DNA of 64,000 nucleotides from Pithys albifrons albifrons (Eukaryota > Chordata > Aves > Passeriformes > Thamnophilidae), in assembly GCF_047495875.1 (NCBI RefSeq), contig NC_092471.1, positions 11,491,001 through 11,555,000 on the forward strand, in the 5' to 3' direction. The notes under the pieces were generated by a model. The model searched no databases and was not told where the DNA came from. It saw only the letters and a list, made by a program, of their open reading frames with translations. The position numbers and the translations under genes are program-made. Positions 1 to 12,000 of this stretch are shown here, piece after piece. Each line of letters starts with the position of its first letter. Position 1 is the stretch's first letter.

Positions 1-689
1 CTGTGTCAGGATGGTGAGGAGCTGCTGTAACATTCTGCTTATTTCAAAAAACAATTAGGGCCCTCAAGGTGACAATTACACTCTGCTCTTTGTATTGATG
101 CAATTTATTCAGGTTCAGAAATGAGAATTTTACAGTTTCCAGTCCCTGAACTTCTATATCCTGGCCATTAGTGAATATCTAATGAAGTAAAAGCATTAGA
201 TCTCACAAACAGAGCTAGCTACATTCCTAATAAATGGGCCAGCATAGTCTAAACAAAATACTACTTGTAAAACTCAGGTGAAAATGAAAATATTTAAGCA
301 TAAGATTACTTTTTTAAAACCCTTGAGTCCATTACACTGTATCTGCTATTTCTGCAGTAGTCCCAAACACTGAGATCAGGGAGGGAGACAGACTTAGCCT
401 GGGCTTCAAATAGTTCCTATACTCAGGATTCCCATACTTGGAAAAAATAGGGCCTAAAAACCCAAAACATTTCTAGGTGATGACTCCATCATGAAAGAAT
501 AACAAGACCAGTCAAATTTTACAAGGCTTAATGTGTAACTTCTCAGGTACTCTGCAGAATGCCATGTCTGAGGTTAAAAAATGCATTCCTGGTTTAAGTA
601 TTTCCATCCTCCAACTCCTTCTAGACCCACTCCCTAAATTCAAATAAACTTGCCATCTGAGTAAAAAGCTCAGAGATTTTAATTTCTTA
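1..689. other. noncoding stretch, nothing recognised
   Basis: Ordinary AT-rich noncoding sequence. There is no long open frame, no repeat signature that I recognise, and no RNA gene. The open frames reaching into it from the minus strand are driven by the A/C-rich tract that follows. Confidence 0.6.
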
Positions 690-833
690 AACAACAAACC
701 CCTCCACAAACAAAAAAAACCCAACCACACACAGAGAAACCAAAACACCAAAACCACAAAAAAACCCAAACAAAACCCCAAAACAAAACCAAAAAATCAC
801 CCACAATAAACAAACCAAAAAAAAAAAAAAAAA
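690..833. repeat. A/C-rich low-complexity tract
   Basis: About 145 bases made almost only of A and C (AAAACC, CAAAAC and similar words), ending in a run of about 18 A. Read on the minus strand it is T/G-rich with G-runs such as GGGG and GGG between T-runs. Such tracts often come from decayed poly(A) or simple repeats. The two hydrophobic-looking minus-strand frames here are artefacts of TTT, GTT and GGT codons. Confidence 0.85.
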
Positions 834-1494
834 CAGCACCATAACCCATCCACCACCATCAAGAAAGGGTATAGGAACCACTTGAGAGTGACCCGCAGGT
901 TAGGCTGCAGCACATTGACTTCTGTTCTTGGCCCTGAGGCAGCACAGTCACACAGCACCTGTGGATTTGGAGCTGAAGCAAAAACTACTTCCTTTTACCA
1001 GGATACAGAAGACAACACAAACAGGAAAGATGGAAATTATTAGGGGGTGCAGTACGTGACTGGATACACTATGGAAAGGATAAAACTGTGAAAGCCAGAA
1101 AAGAAGCACAAAATTTTTCCAAAGCTGAGAGGAAGGAATAGTTATAAATCACATTTGTAGAAAGAAGGACATTGTGTTGCTTATGCAACAGTTGGTACAT
1201 AAAGACCTGCCTGGTTTGTGTTGTACAAATTTTATTCTTCAGATTACTTGTGTATTTTAATGCATTGAGAACTTGAATTTGTGCTGTGCAGAATCTACAG
1301 ATCCCCCTCAAAGTGGATTTTTCAATGGAAAGTTTGTCAATCTGCATTCATGAAGCTGTTGATAGTTCTGAAATCAGTACCACCTCAGTTGAGCCATCTT
1401 CCCATCTTGAAAGCTTTGCTACAGTTATGGTTGGAACTACTTTTTGTGGGATTAAAGCTGAAACTAGAAGTTGATGATCTTCAACCAGCATAAA

Positions 1495-1860
1495 TCATTA
1501 CCTATACAACACTGGCGAAAAGTTTAACTGCCAAGAATAGCTCAGAGATCCTTTCTCAATTTCCATACAGCTCTGTTTTGCCACAGTAAGGAATTTAGAG
1601 GCAAAGGCAATGAACCTTTCACTCTGATCTTCCATCAGATGTGAAATTACTGCTCTTCTTCCACTTAGGGAAGCATCATAAGGTAGCTTTATAGACAGAG
1701 GTGCGTAAGGACTTTCTTGCACAATATGAGCACCATTACTCATGAAAAGTCCCAATTTGCCGTGTGAATCAATGTGTTTCTATTCACTCTGTAACAGTTC
1801 ATTCTGCAGATCGAACACTGTTACTGCCGTAGGCAAAAACCTACAGAAATAACTGGCTAT
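1495..1860 (-). pseudogene. weak candidate: degenerate protein-coding fragment
   Basis: On the minus strand a frame runs from an acceptor-like pyrimidine tract ending in CTTTGCAG (AG at 1862-1861) for about 120 codons. It is interrupted only by a TAG at 1782-1780 and ends at a TAA near 1498. The translation has a balanced, globular composition (for example PYAPLSIKLPYDASLSGRR and HLMEDQSERFIAFASKFL), unlike the compositionally skewed frames elsewhere in the window. I do not recognise the family. It could be a decayed retrocopy or exon relic, or simply a chance frame. A + strand frame at 1286-1474 next to it also looks protein-like, which argues that such impressions are not decisive. No function is claimed. 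Confidence 0.22.
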
Positions 1861-1969
1861 CTGCAAAGAGGGGTACACGTGGGGAACATTTGAAGGTTAA
1901 GGTTCCTAAGATAAATCACAAGGCTTAGGTGAAACTCTGCTAGCCATAACACAGTTGAATCTTGAAACA

Positions 1970-2009
1970 GGGGGGTGGGGGGAAAGAAAAAAAAAATCTT
2001 TTTTTTTTT
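1970..2009 (+). repeat. G6-T-G6 run followed by A10 and T11 runs
   Basis: GGGGGGTGGGGGG at 1970-1982 is followed by AAAG, A10 (1987-1996), TC and T11 (1999-2009). The A and T runs can pair as a hairpin. The same 13-mer G motif recurs at 40412-40424. It is low-complexity sequence with no known role. Confidence 0.8.
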
Positions 2010-2010
2010 G

Positions 2011-4418
2011 CCTTGAAATTCTTGACAATTTCTCAGTGGTGCTATTTAAGATGCTCTATAGCACTGCCTTCCACATACCACTGGGTGCTAAGAACGACAT
2101 AAAGCATCTATTTTATTGTTCAGTGCTAAAAACCGAATAGTGATAGCATTAGCTGGTGATATTGCAACTGTCTTTCAAGAGGTATTTCTTGCTATCAACT
2201 TCAATCTTCAATTTTATAGACATATTTCTCCAGGTAGATTTGAGAGCTTACCATCAACTAATGGAACAACCTCACCTACTGTTTCAGTTAAAAGTTACTA
2301 AACTGCAAGTATGAGTTAATATTGAATTCAGTTTGGATGCACAGAGCCACAAGTGCTTTTATTATAGCTGGTGAAAACATGTGGTGATGTTCCATTCCCA
2401 TATGATTTCAGCAAGAGGCTTATGTTCTGCCTTTTCCTTTTGCTCTCCTAAGTACTGAAGCCTAGAAACCTGTATGTTTAGTCTCTCCTAAAAAAAATAA
2501 TTTTAACATATTAATATCTTTCTAAAACCTGTGGAAAACTCCTTGGGAGTATCCAGCTAATTTCCACTGTCGGTCACATATGGCCTCCTCTCAACTCCAC
2601 TGAAAACTTGGAGTACTCAAGCTCTATCAGTCCATCTAAATCACATTCCCAGCCTTCTGTCATGCAACACACCATCTCCTCCCTTCATAACATGAAAAAA
2701 ATACACAGTATTTATAGCTACACATTCATTGCAAAGCACTTAGAAGATGTGGATTTTCTTTCTGTCCATTTAAAACATCAAGTTTACTGCTGCTTCATCC
2801 CTAGTGTCTGAACACACCGTCAAAAATACATTTCACATTCTATTCCCTCCACTTCTAACAAAAGTTACATTTTGGTTAATGTATCTTAACTGAAACTACT
2901 GTATAGATATAGTGCTTTTACAATGTGCTACAACAGACCACAATAGACATCATCCTCTGTAGCATCACAGCTCTGAATGGTTTTTATATTGCCTTTGTAA
3001 GGGGTAATAGGTTTGGAGCGACCTGCCCATTTTGTCTGTGTATCCCATTCTCTCAGCTACTTCAGATCTGCACTCATTTGCATGATAAGACAGAGACAAG
3101 ACTCGCAGCTTTGCTTGTCTGGTTTAAGCTTTCTGCTTCAGACACTGTTTAGTGGCTACACAAGTTGCCCACAGCATTTCAGTATCTTCCACTGCCCTGC
3201 TGCTCTCCATGCCCGGCTTTGGATCAATTATTTCAGTCAATAACCATTTTTAGACTGTTTTATTTCTGCATATAATACTCCATCCAGTCTCTTAACACAT
3301 CATTTAAACGCTTTCCGAACTGACAAATTCAAGAATTGTCTCATTTTCTCTTTGGATCCTCCTTATAAAAGCAGATACACTCAGCAGATACCAGAAAGGT
3401 AATTTTGTAGACTTTCCACAATCTCAGCAAATGTTTTGTCTGCTGATTTAATACCAGCTGTTAAGCTATACAACACATTATAGGCTTTAGCTCTCATTAC
3501 GCTCTGTAGAAGTGTCACCTTTTTCTCATTACTGAAGTAATTTGTTATAATACATTGTTCTGATTGCCTGACACAGACAAGTTGCCTATTGCACTATCAA
3601 ACATCCCTGCTTTACCTTGGCCCTGTGAACCGCTTTCTATCCTTGCAGTGTTTGCCATTCTCAAGGTGCAAGCCCCAGGCTCTCTGCAACCCCTCACTCC
3701 TGCTGTATTCTGAGATCAGGCCATCACACACATCTACAGTGTCTTATCTCTCCATGTTAAATTGAATTACATAATTAATTTTCAAATCTTTTTCTAATAA
3801 TTTTAGGGAAAAAAACCAAACCAGAAAACTAGACACACAGGGATATTCTGTAATTATGTCTTCCAACAAGAAAATAAAACTGTTAGAAACTTATAAGTTA
3901 TTTAAAGGGTTACTAAAAAAAATTGCTTAACTTGGCTTGAAAGAACCACTGATCTCCTATAAATCACATTCAGTTTCATTCAGTGTCTATAATAACTCTG
4001 GTAAATTTAGGATTATATTGAAGAGTACTGTATTTGAGACACCAAGCACTAGAAAAAGCTAGATTATATTTGGCAAAAGACCGCTTGAAAAGTGGGTACT
4101 AAAGTCTCAATGTGGTGCAAACCATCAGCAATGGAAAGTGTCTGCCAGAAGAATCAGGCCTTTCTGAGCTGCCCTGGGAATAAGACAGGAGAACTGATAA
4201 GAAGGTTGGGAAAAGAACTTAATATTTTATTGATACAAGAAACAAAGTTATAATTACAAAAGTCTTCTTTTCATTCATCCAAGTCCCCCATAATACTTTC
4301 TTTTAAATTGTCTAAAAATATTAATAGAAAATTTGCTGCAGTTTTAAGAAACTTTTTATGTGATGTTTCAAGGTTCTTTGAATACAAAAAGGTGCCACTT
4401 CTAGTAAATAAATGGTGT
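2011..4418. other. noncoding stretch, nothing recognised
   Basis: AT-rich sequence with no open frame above about 76 codons and no transposon ends that I can see. A consensus octamer ATTTGCAT (POU-factor type) lies at 3076-3083. An isolated 8-mer like this is expected by chance and is noted only for completeness. Confidence 0.55.
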
Positions 4419-4442
4419 GGGGAGAGGGGGATAGGCAAGGGG
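4419..4442 (+). other. G-rich motif with possible two-tetrad G-quadruplex
   Basis: Four G-runs lie close together: GGGG, GGGGG, GG and GGGG, with loops of 3 to 4 bases. One run has only two Gs, so only a two-tetrad structure is straightforward. It lies in otherwise AT-rich sequence. Confidence 0.4.
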
Positions 4443-4974
4443 AGAAGAAGTACAGGTTTTAGAATAGTGGTAAATCTGGGTTTAAATTTTGGGATTAATT
4501 GGGTGAAAAAACAAGTCCTGTAAGTAGTAGACTGTATGTTTGAGTCTACTTAAGATGATAGGTCACTGAAGGCAAAATTGAGATTAAGAGCTATATGTAA
4601 CTTCATACCAGGAGATTTTAGGCTGTAAAAATTTATCTGAGAAAAAATTAGGGTGAAAGGCTAAATGTATCAAGTTGTCAGAAGGATTAATTCCTTTCTG
4701 AGACCAAGAGATAAAGTCTAGAAGACAGAGAGCATTAGCAAGAGAACTGCAAGTATGATGCAACAAACTATGGAAGGAAACACAAGTTTAAAGGAAAAGG
4801 GAAATTTTGAGATTAGGCAGCAGCTTGTCTCAGATAGCAGAAGTGTCTTATTGAAGGTCTGGTAGAGGAGCATTAGAGGACAGGGTAGTGCAGTAACTGG
4901 GACATACTATGACAAGAAATGCAGAGAAAATATTTCTTTACATTAATGTTCATAATAATAGACCTTCCCACCTC

Positions 4975-5073
4975 AGATTTTACCCCAGATTAGTAGGAAT
5001 AAACATAAAAAAGCATGGTGGTTAGATTTTACCCCAGATTAGTAGGAATAAACATAAAAAAGCATGGTGGTTA
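4975..5073. repeat. perfect 49-bp tandem duplication (2 copies)
   Basis: The 49-base unit starting AGATTTTACCCCAGATTAG at 4975 is repeated without a mismatch from 5024 to 5072, with one extra matching base. Perfect identity means a recent duplication, a polymorphic minisatellite seed or an assembly artefact. The unit is not otherwise repeated in the window. Confidence 0.97.
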
Positions 5074-5093
5074 ACAGGGGGCAGCTCCCCCTG
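5072..5093 (+). promoter_or_regulatory. inverted repeat with CTCF-core-like motif
   Basis: CAGGGGG (5075-5081) and CCCCCTG (5087-5093) form a perfect 7-bp inverted repeat around CAGCT. The left arm, AACAGGGGGCAGC, matches the AGGGGGCAG part of the CTCF core but lacks its leading CC. It abuts the 49-bp duplication. The inverted repeat is certain; CTCF binding is only a suggestion. Confidence 0.35.
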
Positions 5094-7184
5094 CTCCATG
5101 CCAGGATCCAAGGCTGCACAGAGCTGGGGGGGCAATACCAGCATTCAGTGCCACAGAGCCATGGGTTGGCAATAACTGGAAGCTGCCTTCCAACACTACC
5201 ATGCCTGACTTGGGGGGAGCCCAAAGCAAAAAACTGCCTTTCTTTCTACCCTAATAAATCCCTGCTGGCAAGTTGTTAACGAAGACAGCTGAGAATACTC
5301 CAAAAACCATTTGCAAAGTTGGAAATTGTGGTTTGGGTTCTTTTCAAGCAAATAATAAGTGGCACCCAGAGAGATAATAGAACTAAAGGTTCTCTTTACA
5401 GAACTTATAAGCTGTAAAACATGCAGGCATAAACCTACTCTCTTTGCCTAACATGCCCAAGGAAAATATTGGATTTCCTGAGAATTTCTAAGAGGAGAAA
5501 TACTCCATCAAACACCTCTCCAAAGACATCTTCTTTCAAAGCTGAAATACCAGGAGCTGTTCACCACATTTCCATACTTGGGTCTGCATTTATTTAAGAG
5601 GAAATCTCTATTGCTAACAACCACAGGAATAAAAAAAAAAAAACCAACAAGACTTTGTCATTACTAACATAGATCTTCACAGAACCAAATCAATTATTTT
5701 GAACAGACTGTAAATGTTTAAGCAGAGAGAAGAAAAGAGAGAATGGGTTCAAAGAAAGATCAGAGGAAAGGCAAACAAATACAGTGCAAGGTATCCTTCA
5801 GGAAGAACTTGGCAAAGACCAGCATGAGCGTTATGGCACCCCTCTTCTTCTTCCAGATTAAATAAGTGTCCATGGAACAACTGACACTCAGCTAAGCCAC
5901 TTCCCAGCTATTTCAACATCTTCCTAGAGATAAAAATGCTAAGGCTTGGAACAGCAGCAGGAAAATTAATGGTCCTGTCTTCAATCAAGACATTCAGACC
6001 TTCTGTTCAATCCACACACCTGCAAATATTTGTGCAAATTGAAATTTTCTTCTCATAAATCATGCTGTAGCTTTAAGATATTCCACTTAATTTGGGGCAA
6101 ACACGTGAACACTCACTCAAAGATTGCAGCTAAGTCACAATTATCCATTAGAAACCAGGGGAAACCATCACACCAGGGGATACAGTCCCAGCCAGATAGC
6201 TACACACAAACTAAGCAGGAAGCATATGATGGAGCATTTACAATTTACAGGTAACTACAAATACTTCCAGAATTTATACTTTTTTAAAAAAAGGCTTTGG
6301 GGTAATTGGAAAAGAGAAAGAACAGAAAACTTCTGTTGACTCACATAAAGGCAGAACATTTCATCTATCTTTCAGCTTCATTTCAGCCTTGAGAAAACAA
6401 CACTATACTATTTGCAGCAGTTAGGAATCCCTTATGTCCTGCAGATTGCAGTAAAATCCACACTCTTCTGTGAAGAGCAGTGGAGCTCTTCATTTTCTCT
6501 ATCGTCACCATTTGCTAACACTTTTGATTCTCCAGGCTGCAATGCTATCAGAAAACACTTTAGGTAAACAAACACATCTTCGTATTATTCTATTTTGTCA
6601 TCCGTTGGTTTTGCTTTTGGGCCACCATGGTTATCTGTAATGGCAAACAATAACTGGGACATTTTAAGTTATTAAGGTGAACCTGAGGATGGAAAATTAC
6701 AGGACATTACTTGAAAGTTAAGCCTCCTAGAACTTTATATTTAGGGCAAATCACCTGTAATGGTGAAATATTGGAAGTAGAAACCTCCATATAACAAAAA
6801 CTGATTTATAGAATTCTCAATATTAAAATTAGTATTTTGATTCTCAGAGGTTAAAATAAGATGAAATCTCTCTGATATTTCTACTTTATTTTTCCCCTAA
6901 TGCTGAAAAAAGAAAAAGGTTAAGCTAGCAGTCATTGAATGAGACAAGAGCAAACATACCCAAAAAGGGAACAATAGAAAGAAATTATGACATTTATGAA
7001 GTGATCGGCTTGGGCAGAAGGGAAGTAAGGAAGGGATATAGAGTGAGATTCATTTCACTTAAGCCTCACACAAAGGGCCTATAAAGGAAGGAAGGAATTA
7101 CAAAGACATGGTTTATTGACCGCTCACCACTGAGACAGAATTTTCCTGTATAAATTCTCTCTTAGAAGGTTAATTAAAAAAGGG
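5094..7184. other. noncoding stretch, nothing recognised
   Basis: No supported gene or RNA. A perfect Kozak match GCCACCATGG at 6621-6630 opens only eight codons before TAA, so it is judged accidental. A short A-run of 13 lies at about 5631-5643, and the sequence around 7010-7095 is purine-rich. Confidence 0.55.
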
Positions 7185-7310
7185 TTAGGGCTCTGATCTG
7201 AAACCCCTTTATTCACTAGTGTAATCCTTATTCACACAAGGGATTCCATTGATTTCAGTGGACAAGGAATTCCTCATGTGGCTGAAGGTTTGCAGAACTA
7301 GACTCTGTGG
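7185..7310. repeat. ancient near-palindromic amniote interspersed repeat (relic)
   Basis: The stretch has GTAATCCTTATTCACACAAG, then a palindromic core CCATTGATTTCAGTGG, then TCCTCATGTGGCTGAAGG. From memory this order matches a diverged palindromic repeat common in turtle, crocodile and bird genomes, built around CCATTGACTTCAATGG with flanking TTACTCA and TGAGTAA arms. I cannot name the Repbase family. The core near-palindrome is visible directly; the family assignment is recall plus inference. Confidence 0.45.
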
Positions 7311-8889
7311 TTTTGAGGCATTAAAAAGTGGGAATGCTTTTGGATAACAACACACACAGTCCTGGCAGAGCAGCACAGCTCAGCCTGAGTAAAAGAGCAA
7401 GATGGAGCTATGCTATGAGCTAATTTTCATTACAGAGGAAGAGTAAATGGATGGCAGCTATGTTAAAAACCTTCATGTATAAATACAAGACCTACAAAAA
7501 TCACCCAGAATGTATAACAGCATGCCTGAGGAGCACCCCAGTGTCAAGAACACTGCTCGTGTTTCTGTGGCAGCACTGGCCACATCCCTGCCAAGCTCAG
7601 GGCTGAAAGCAGAGCATGGGGCTCCAGTGGGCACCACTGTGCATTGCACACCTGCAAAGGATAGAGATTCAAAGGCATTGGCTCCCCATGGACTCAGCAT
7701 GACTTTCCACAGCACCAGGATCAGCAGCAAATGTAGACGGAGCCCTCTACAAATACACCTGGTCTTAAACTCCTGTCTAATACTGTGTTTGTAGCCCACT
7801 GTTTCCCACAGCCTGCTGCTTTTCCTCATCTTGAACTGTCTCTCTGTACCTTTACAAAAGCCAACTATAAAGTGTACAAAAGCTGTTTCAGTCACACATG
7901 TTCCTCATGCACGTGCTCAATAAGGCTATTCCAAACACCAATGCCTGGAAGGACAGAGACTTAAGAAAATGCTTTGTGCATGTGTGAAATGTGGGACAAC
8001 ACTTAGCAAAATTAAAGAATTAACCAAAGGAGGCACGTTATATCTTACACACTGGCCCTTCTAGCAAAATCAGAAAAGTAGAATTTTAGAGGAATTAGAA
8101 TTATTAAAATAAAAATATTTTTCAGAAGAGCAAGGGTTTACATAAAGTGTTAACAAATGTCAGGTTAATCTGCATCACAACTAGAAAAATATTATGATGT
8201 TTTACTTTTAGAATTTCTTAAAGTTACAGGGACAGGAAGTTACCTGTAGTATTAATAAGATAAGAAGACATCACAGGTAACTATATACAGAAAAGTCCCA
8301 AACATAAGCTACTCATTTAACAGACACCAAAAACACAGGCTGAATTCCCTTCTGTGGTAACAGAGGAGTACCAGGGTCACAGGCTACTTAGACCAATACA
8401 GAGGTATCACAAAACCCCCTCAAAACATATTGCAACATAGTTTTCCTTCAAACCTCCTCATAGTCAAGTATAACAACAAAAAGAGGAAGAAAAGAATCAC
8501 TCTGTGGCCCAGGAAAGGTGCCGCAGGGCATAGCATAGGAAATCTTATCATACCTTTTGCAGCCTGCTCCAAGAACAACACTTCAAACGCAGAACGGTGA
8601 TCAATAAATCCTCATGAAAGCTAAGCCAAGAGCACTCATAGCCTTCACATCCCTGCAGCTGACATTATACTCTTCTTTTGGTAACAGGAGATCCCCACAG
8701 ACAGCTCACTGCAACCTACCCAAAAAGGTTCCTACTTCTGATGAGCAGGCACTTAATCAGACAGGAAGGAGAGAAACACAGCTGCTGCTGGTTTCCTATG
8801 ATTGACCTCAGCTGTCGGTGATCTAGGGGTGAGTGACCTCGTGAGTCGCAGGTTCCAGGTGTTTGCTAGTCCTGGTAAAATTCCCTCCC
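7311..8889. other. noncoding stretch with antiparallel open frames
   Basis: A 140-codon minus-strand frame (7473-7895) and a 94-codon plus-strand frame (7510-7794) overlap each other. Neither reads as a known protein, and both are attributed to a local lack of stop codons in slightly GC-richer sequence. No RNA gene is seen. Confidence 0.55.
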
Positions 8890-9035
8890 CCAGTAGTTTT
8901 GTCTATTGGCTTCTTGAACCCATCAAGATTTCAGCATCCACAGTATCTGTCAGCAATGAGTTCCACATTTTAAAGCTTTGTGAAAACAAATTACCTCCTT
9001 CTTGGTTGCTTTGTTTTGTTGTTGTTGTATTTTAT
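8890..9035 (-). mobile_element. old CR1-like LINE relic, minus orientation
   Basis: The words TTCTTGAACCCATCAAG, TTTCAGCATCCACAGTATC and CAGCAATGAGTTCCACATTT follow the order of the antisense strand of older CR1 elements, from recall of their 3' region. An AACAAATTACCTCCTTCTT segment follows. Many mismatches suggest an old insertion, decayed beyond function. Both ends are uncertain by tens of bases. Confidence 0.5.
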
Positions 9036-9060
9036 TTTTTAGTTGCCTACCTAAAAAATT

Positions 9061-12000
9061 CACAAGATGCCCCTAACGTCAAAACTGGGAGCAAGCTTGT
9101 AGGGCTACAGCAAGGCCAGAGAAGGACAGGAAAGTTACTACATAGGGAGTACCATTGTACGTTCTGGGCAGAAGCAGCTTCCTCCTGGTAAAGGAGCTTC
9201 TGGCAGGCACAGAATACAAAATTATAGAAACACAGTACAATGCAAAGAAGGCAATAGGGAATAATCACTGGGTCAGATTAATGTTATTTTAGATTGACAA
9301 CTGTTGGCAAGTATATGGTTTTCTTTCTAAAGCCACATTCTAGAAAAAGCTGTGATTAACTACTTAGATTTTATAGCTCTAAGAGTAATGAAAGGCTAGA
9401 AATATGCTTTATGATAAACAAAAAAAAAAGGTGTAAATATTTATTTATCAAAAGAGAAGCTTTAGATGAAACAAACACAGGTTTTAAGAATCAAAAGCCA
9501 TACAAAATCCAGCAGGGGGATGGGAAAGCTTTTCATTCTAAATAAAACATACTGTTGTCAAAATTCAATATTTTTGGAGTGAGAAATAAGGTGCACACTT
9601 TTATCAGTGAGAGTACCTAATACCCAGGATAACACTGTGTATTTACTACCAGTTAAGCAGAAATTAATTTATTTTTTTAACAGACAGACTTTGGTTCAAG
9701 TATTAGTATTAAGCCTTTATCCAGATCTAGAGCAGGGAAATTTTATGGTCAGTGTTACCAAAGAGGCAGAGCAGACAATAATCCCTTCTGGTCTTTAAAT
9801 ATACGATCACTTGCTTTTTCTGTGAATGTATTAGAGCAGCCTCAGTTCCCAGCATGTACATTCACCAGTGACAAATCTCCAGTGGAAGAACGTTGATAGC
9901 TGCACAGGTGTTAGAATAAAAAATGGCAAAATCTGTTTCCTAGGTGGGAACAGAAGGTGGATTATGTTGGAGATTTGTTTGATAGTTACCAATACCTGAT
10001 ATGAGACAGTGTCAGTTAAAGATGACTTGAGCAGATGGATGGCAGAGTGTGTGCACTGTGAAGTGATGTTAATTGAACAGCCTGGGATTTCATTTAAAAA
10101 TCTTAAAATGAATAAGTGGAAAACAATTAAAGAAGCAACTACAATCTGCAAATTCCAGGGTTGCCAGCTGGCCTAAAAGGTGGCATTGAAGCTACATGAA
10201 ACACGACATTGGAGGTCTTCCCTGATTTTCACACAAGAAAGTTCAAGATAGACTTGTGTATATCTCCAGCAGCATAAGTGACTGTCTTGATGCAAAATAG
10301 TTTTTTTGTTTTATAATCGTTTTCATGTTGCCAGGATCTCAAACTATTTTTATTTAGAGTATCACCATTTATGTAAGCAAAACACCAGACTGCCAGTTTC
10401 CTGAATGTTTCATCAGTAAATTTGAATGAATGGGCTGCAGGGATGGAGACTGCTGTCAGTGATCAGAAAAGGGCTCTGGCACAGTGCTGTGAGGGTGACA
10501 GACATGGACCAGATCTGTTAATCCCTGCTAGAAAGACCAATGATTTACATGTGTGTTGGGAGCCATCTGGATTCACTGCACACATGGTATAGAGCTGAGT
10601 TTCACTGTACAGGTGGTCAGAAGTGATGCACATATAGTAATTCTGACCCCAAGTTTTCAGCCAAAATAGCTAAACAGGAGCCTGGTTTCCCACTTTACAC
10701 TGAAGCCACTGTAAAGTCAAACAGCACATGTTTCACATGCTAATCTTCTTCGACCTCTCTTTTCCTCCTTAAATCAATCCTGGAAAAAATAGTGTCTTTT
10801 AGTAATAAAATGAGATACAAAATATAGAAAAAGGGCCAGATGCTCAGCAGTCCTAGGATAGTAGATTCAGCTTTTCAGAGCACTCCCTGTACAGTGTTGT
10901 GGCTATTACCTGTGATAATCTTTGCAATGTTCCCTTTCAATGTACTTAGCACTAGAATCCCAGAGCATCTTGAAATTATTGGTAGGCTTGGTCAATTTGC
11001 TTTCTTCTCTGGGACCAGGACCAGGTCCTAGCTCCTGACAAGCAAAAATGTGAGGGAAACAGCACTGTGTTGTTGTGGTCTGCTTGATCACAGAGCAACT
11101 TGCAGTTTGAAAAAGACTCTGGCATAGCCAGGGACCACTGCAGAGGGTGGAGATGCTCTGTCCCAAAAGATTTACATGGTAGCCTTGGCACCCATGGAAA
11201 CCTTTCTTCTGTAAAACATTGAGAGGTACAAGGTTCCCCAGTTCTGACACTGATTAATAGTGTTCTGTATCAGAATGCTGAACCCAGATAGACTGAGTGT
11301 AAAATGGGTAGTTCACAGTGTGGTTATTGTACTAATTCTGCATTTATTGTGAGGGAGAAGCATTCAGAAACCATTGTGTGGGTCATGGCCCTATTTGGAA
11401 AGTTAATTCTGAAGATTACTGTTCTCAAAAGACAAATTAAGCTTATTAACCTTCCTTCTCTTCCTTCCTTTCTGTGTAATGTCAGTGGACAGTATTTGGT
11501 TTCCAACTGTCTGATTTCCAAGTTAGCCCTTACCAAGCATTATCACCCAGCACTTACTCCCTGTTCTGACTCCAGGGATGGGGTTACTTATGAGATGCCA
11601 GGATTTCCTGCCTTCACAAACAGAAATGTTGCTGATATCTCTGCTACCAGCATGTGGGAGCTGTAGAGAAATGATGACTTTTCTAGTGGCCACTGCTGTA
11701 ACATCTCTAACTGACTCACACCTTTTGTGATTCATAAAGTGCAACTTCAGCACCAACTCACTCTGCAATGGCTCACATTAACCACTTGCACCAGTTTCAG
11801 CCCTCAGTGTATTCCCCAAGCAGCCATCTGTGCTGCCTCATGGCATTCCCATCCAGAGCACCTCTGCTTCAGGAGATGCACTTTGGGGACTATTAAAGCC
11901 CAGATGCCTCTAATAGCCCCAGTAAGAACAGAAATAAATGTAAGGAAGGGAGAGGGAAGTATTCAGATGCACTGAGCATTTAGCCAGGTACCCTGCTGCC

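Noticed and set aside
512..881. Hydrophobic minus-strand frames resembling membrane proteins
   Set aside because: Produced by the A/C-rich low-complexity tract, whose complement encodes runs of F, V, G and L.
6621..6657. Perfect Kozak GCCACCATGG
   Set aside because: Opens only eight codons before a stop; isolated chance match.
7473..7895. 140-codon minus frame overlapping a 94-codon plus frame
   Set aside because: Both strands open over the same bases with no motif; attributed to stop-poor composition.
9505..9522. CCAGCAGGGGGATG as a CTCF site
   Set aside because: The key C after the G-run is replaced by A, a position that tolerates little change.
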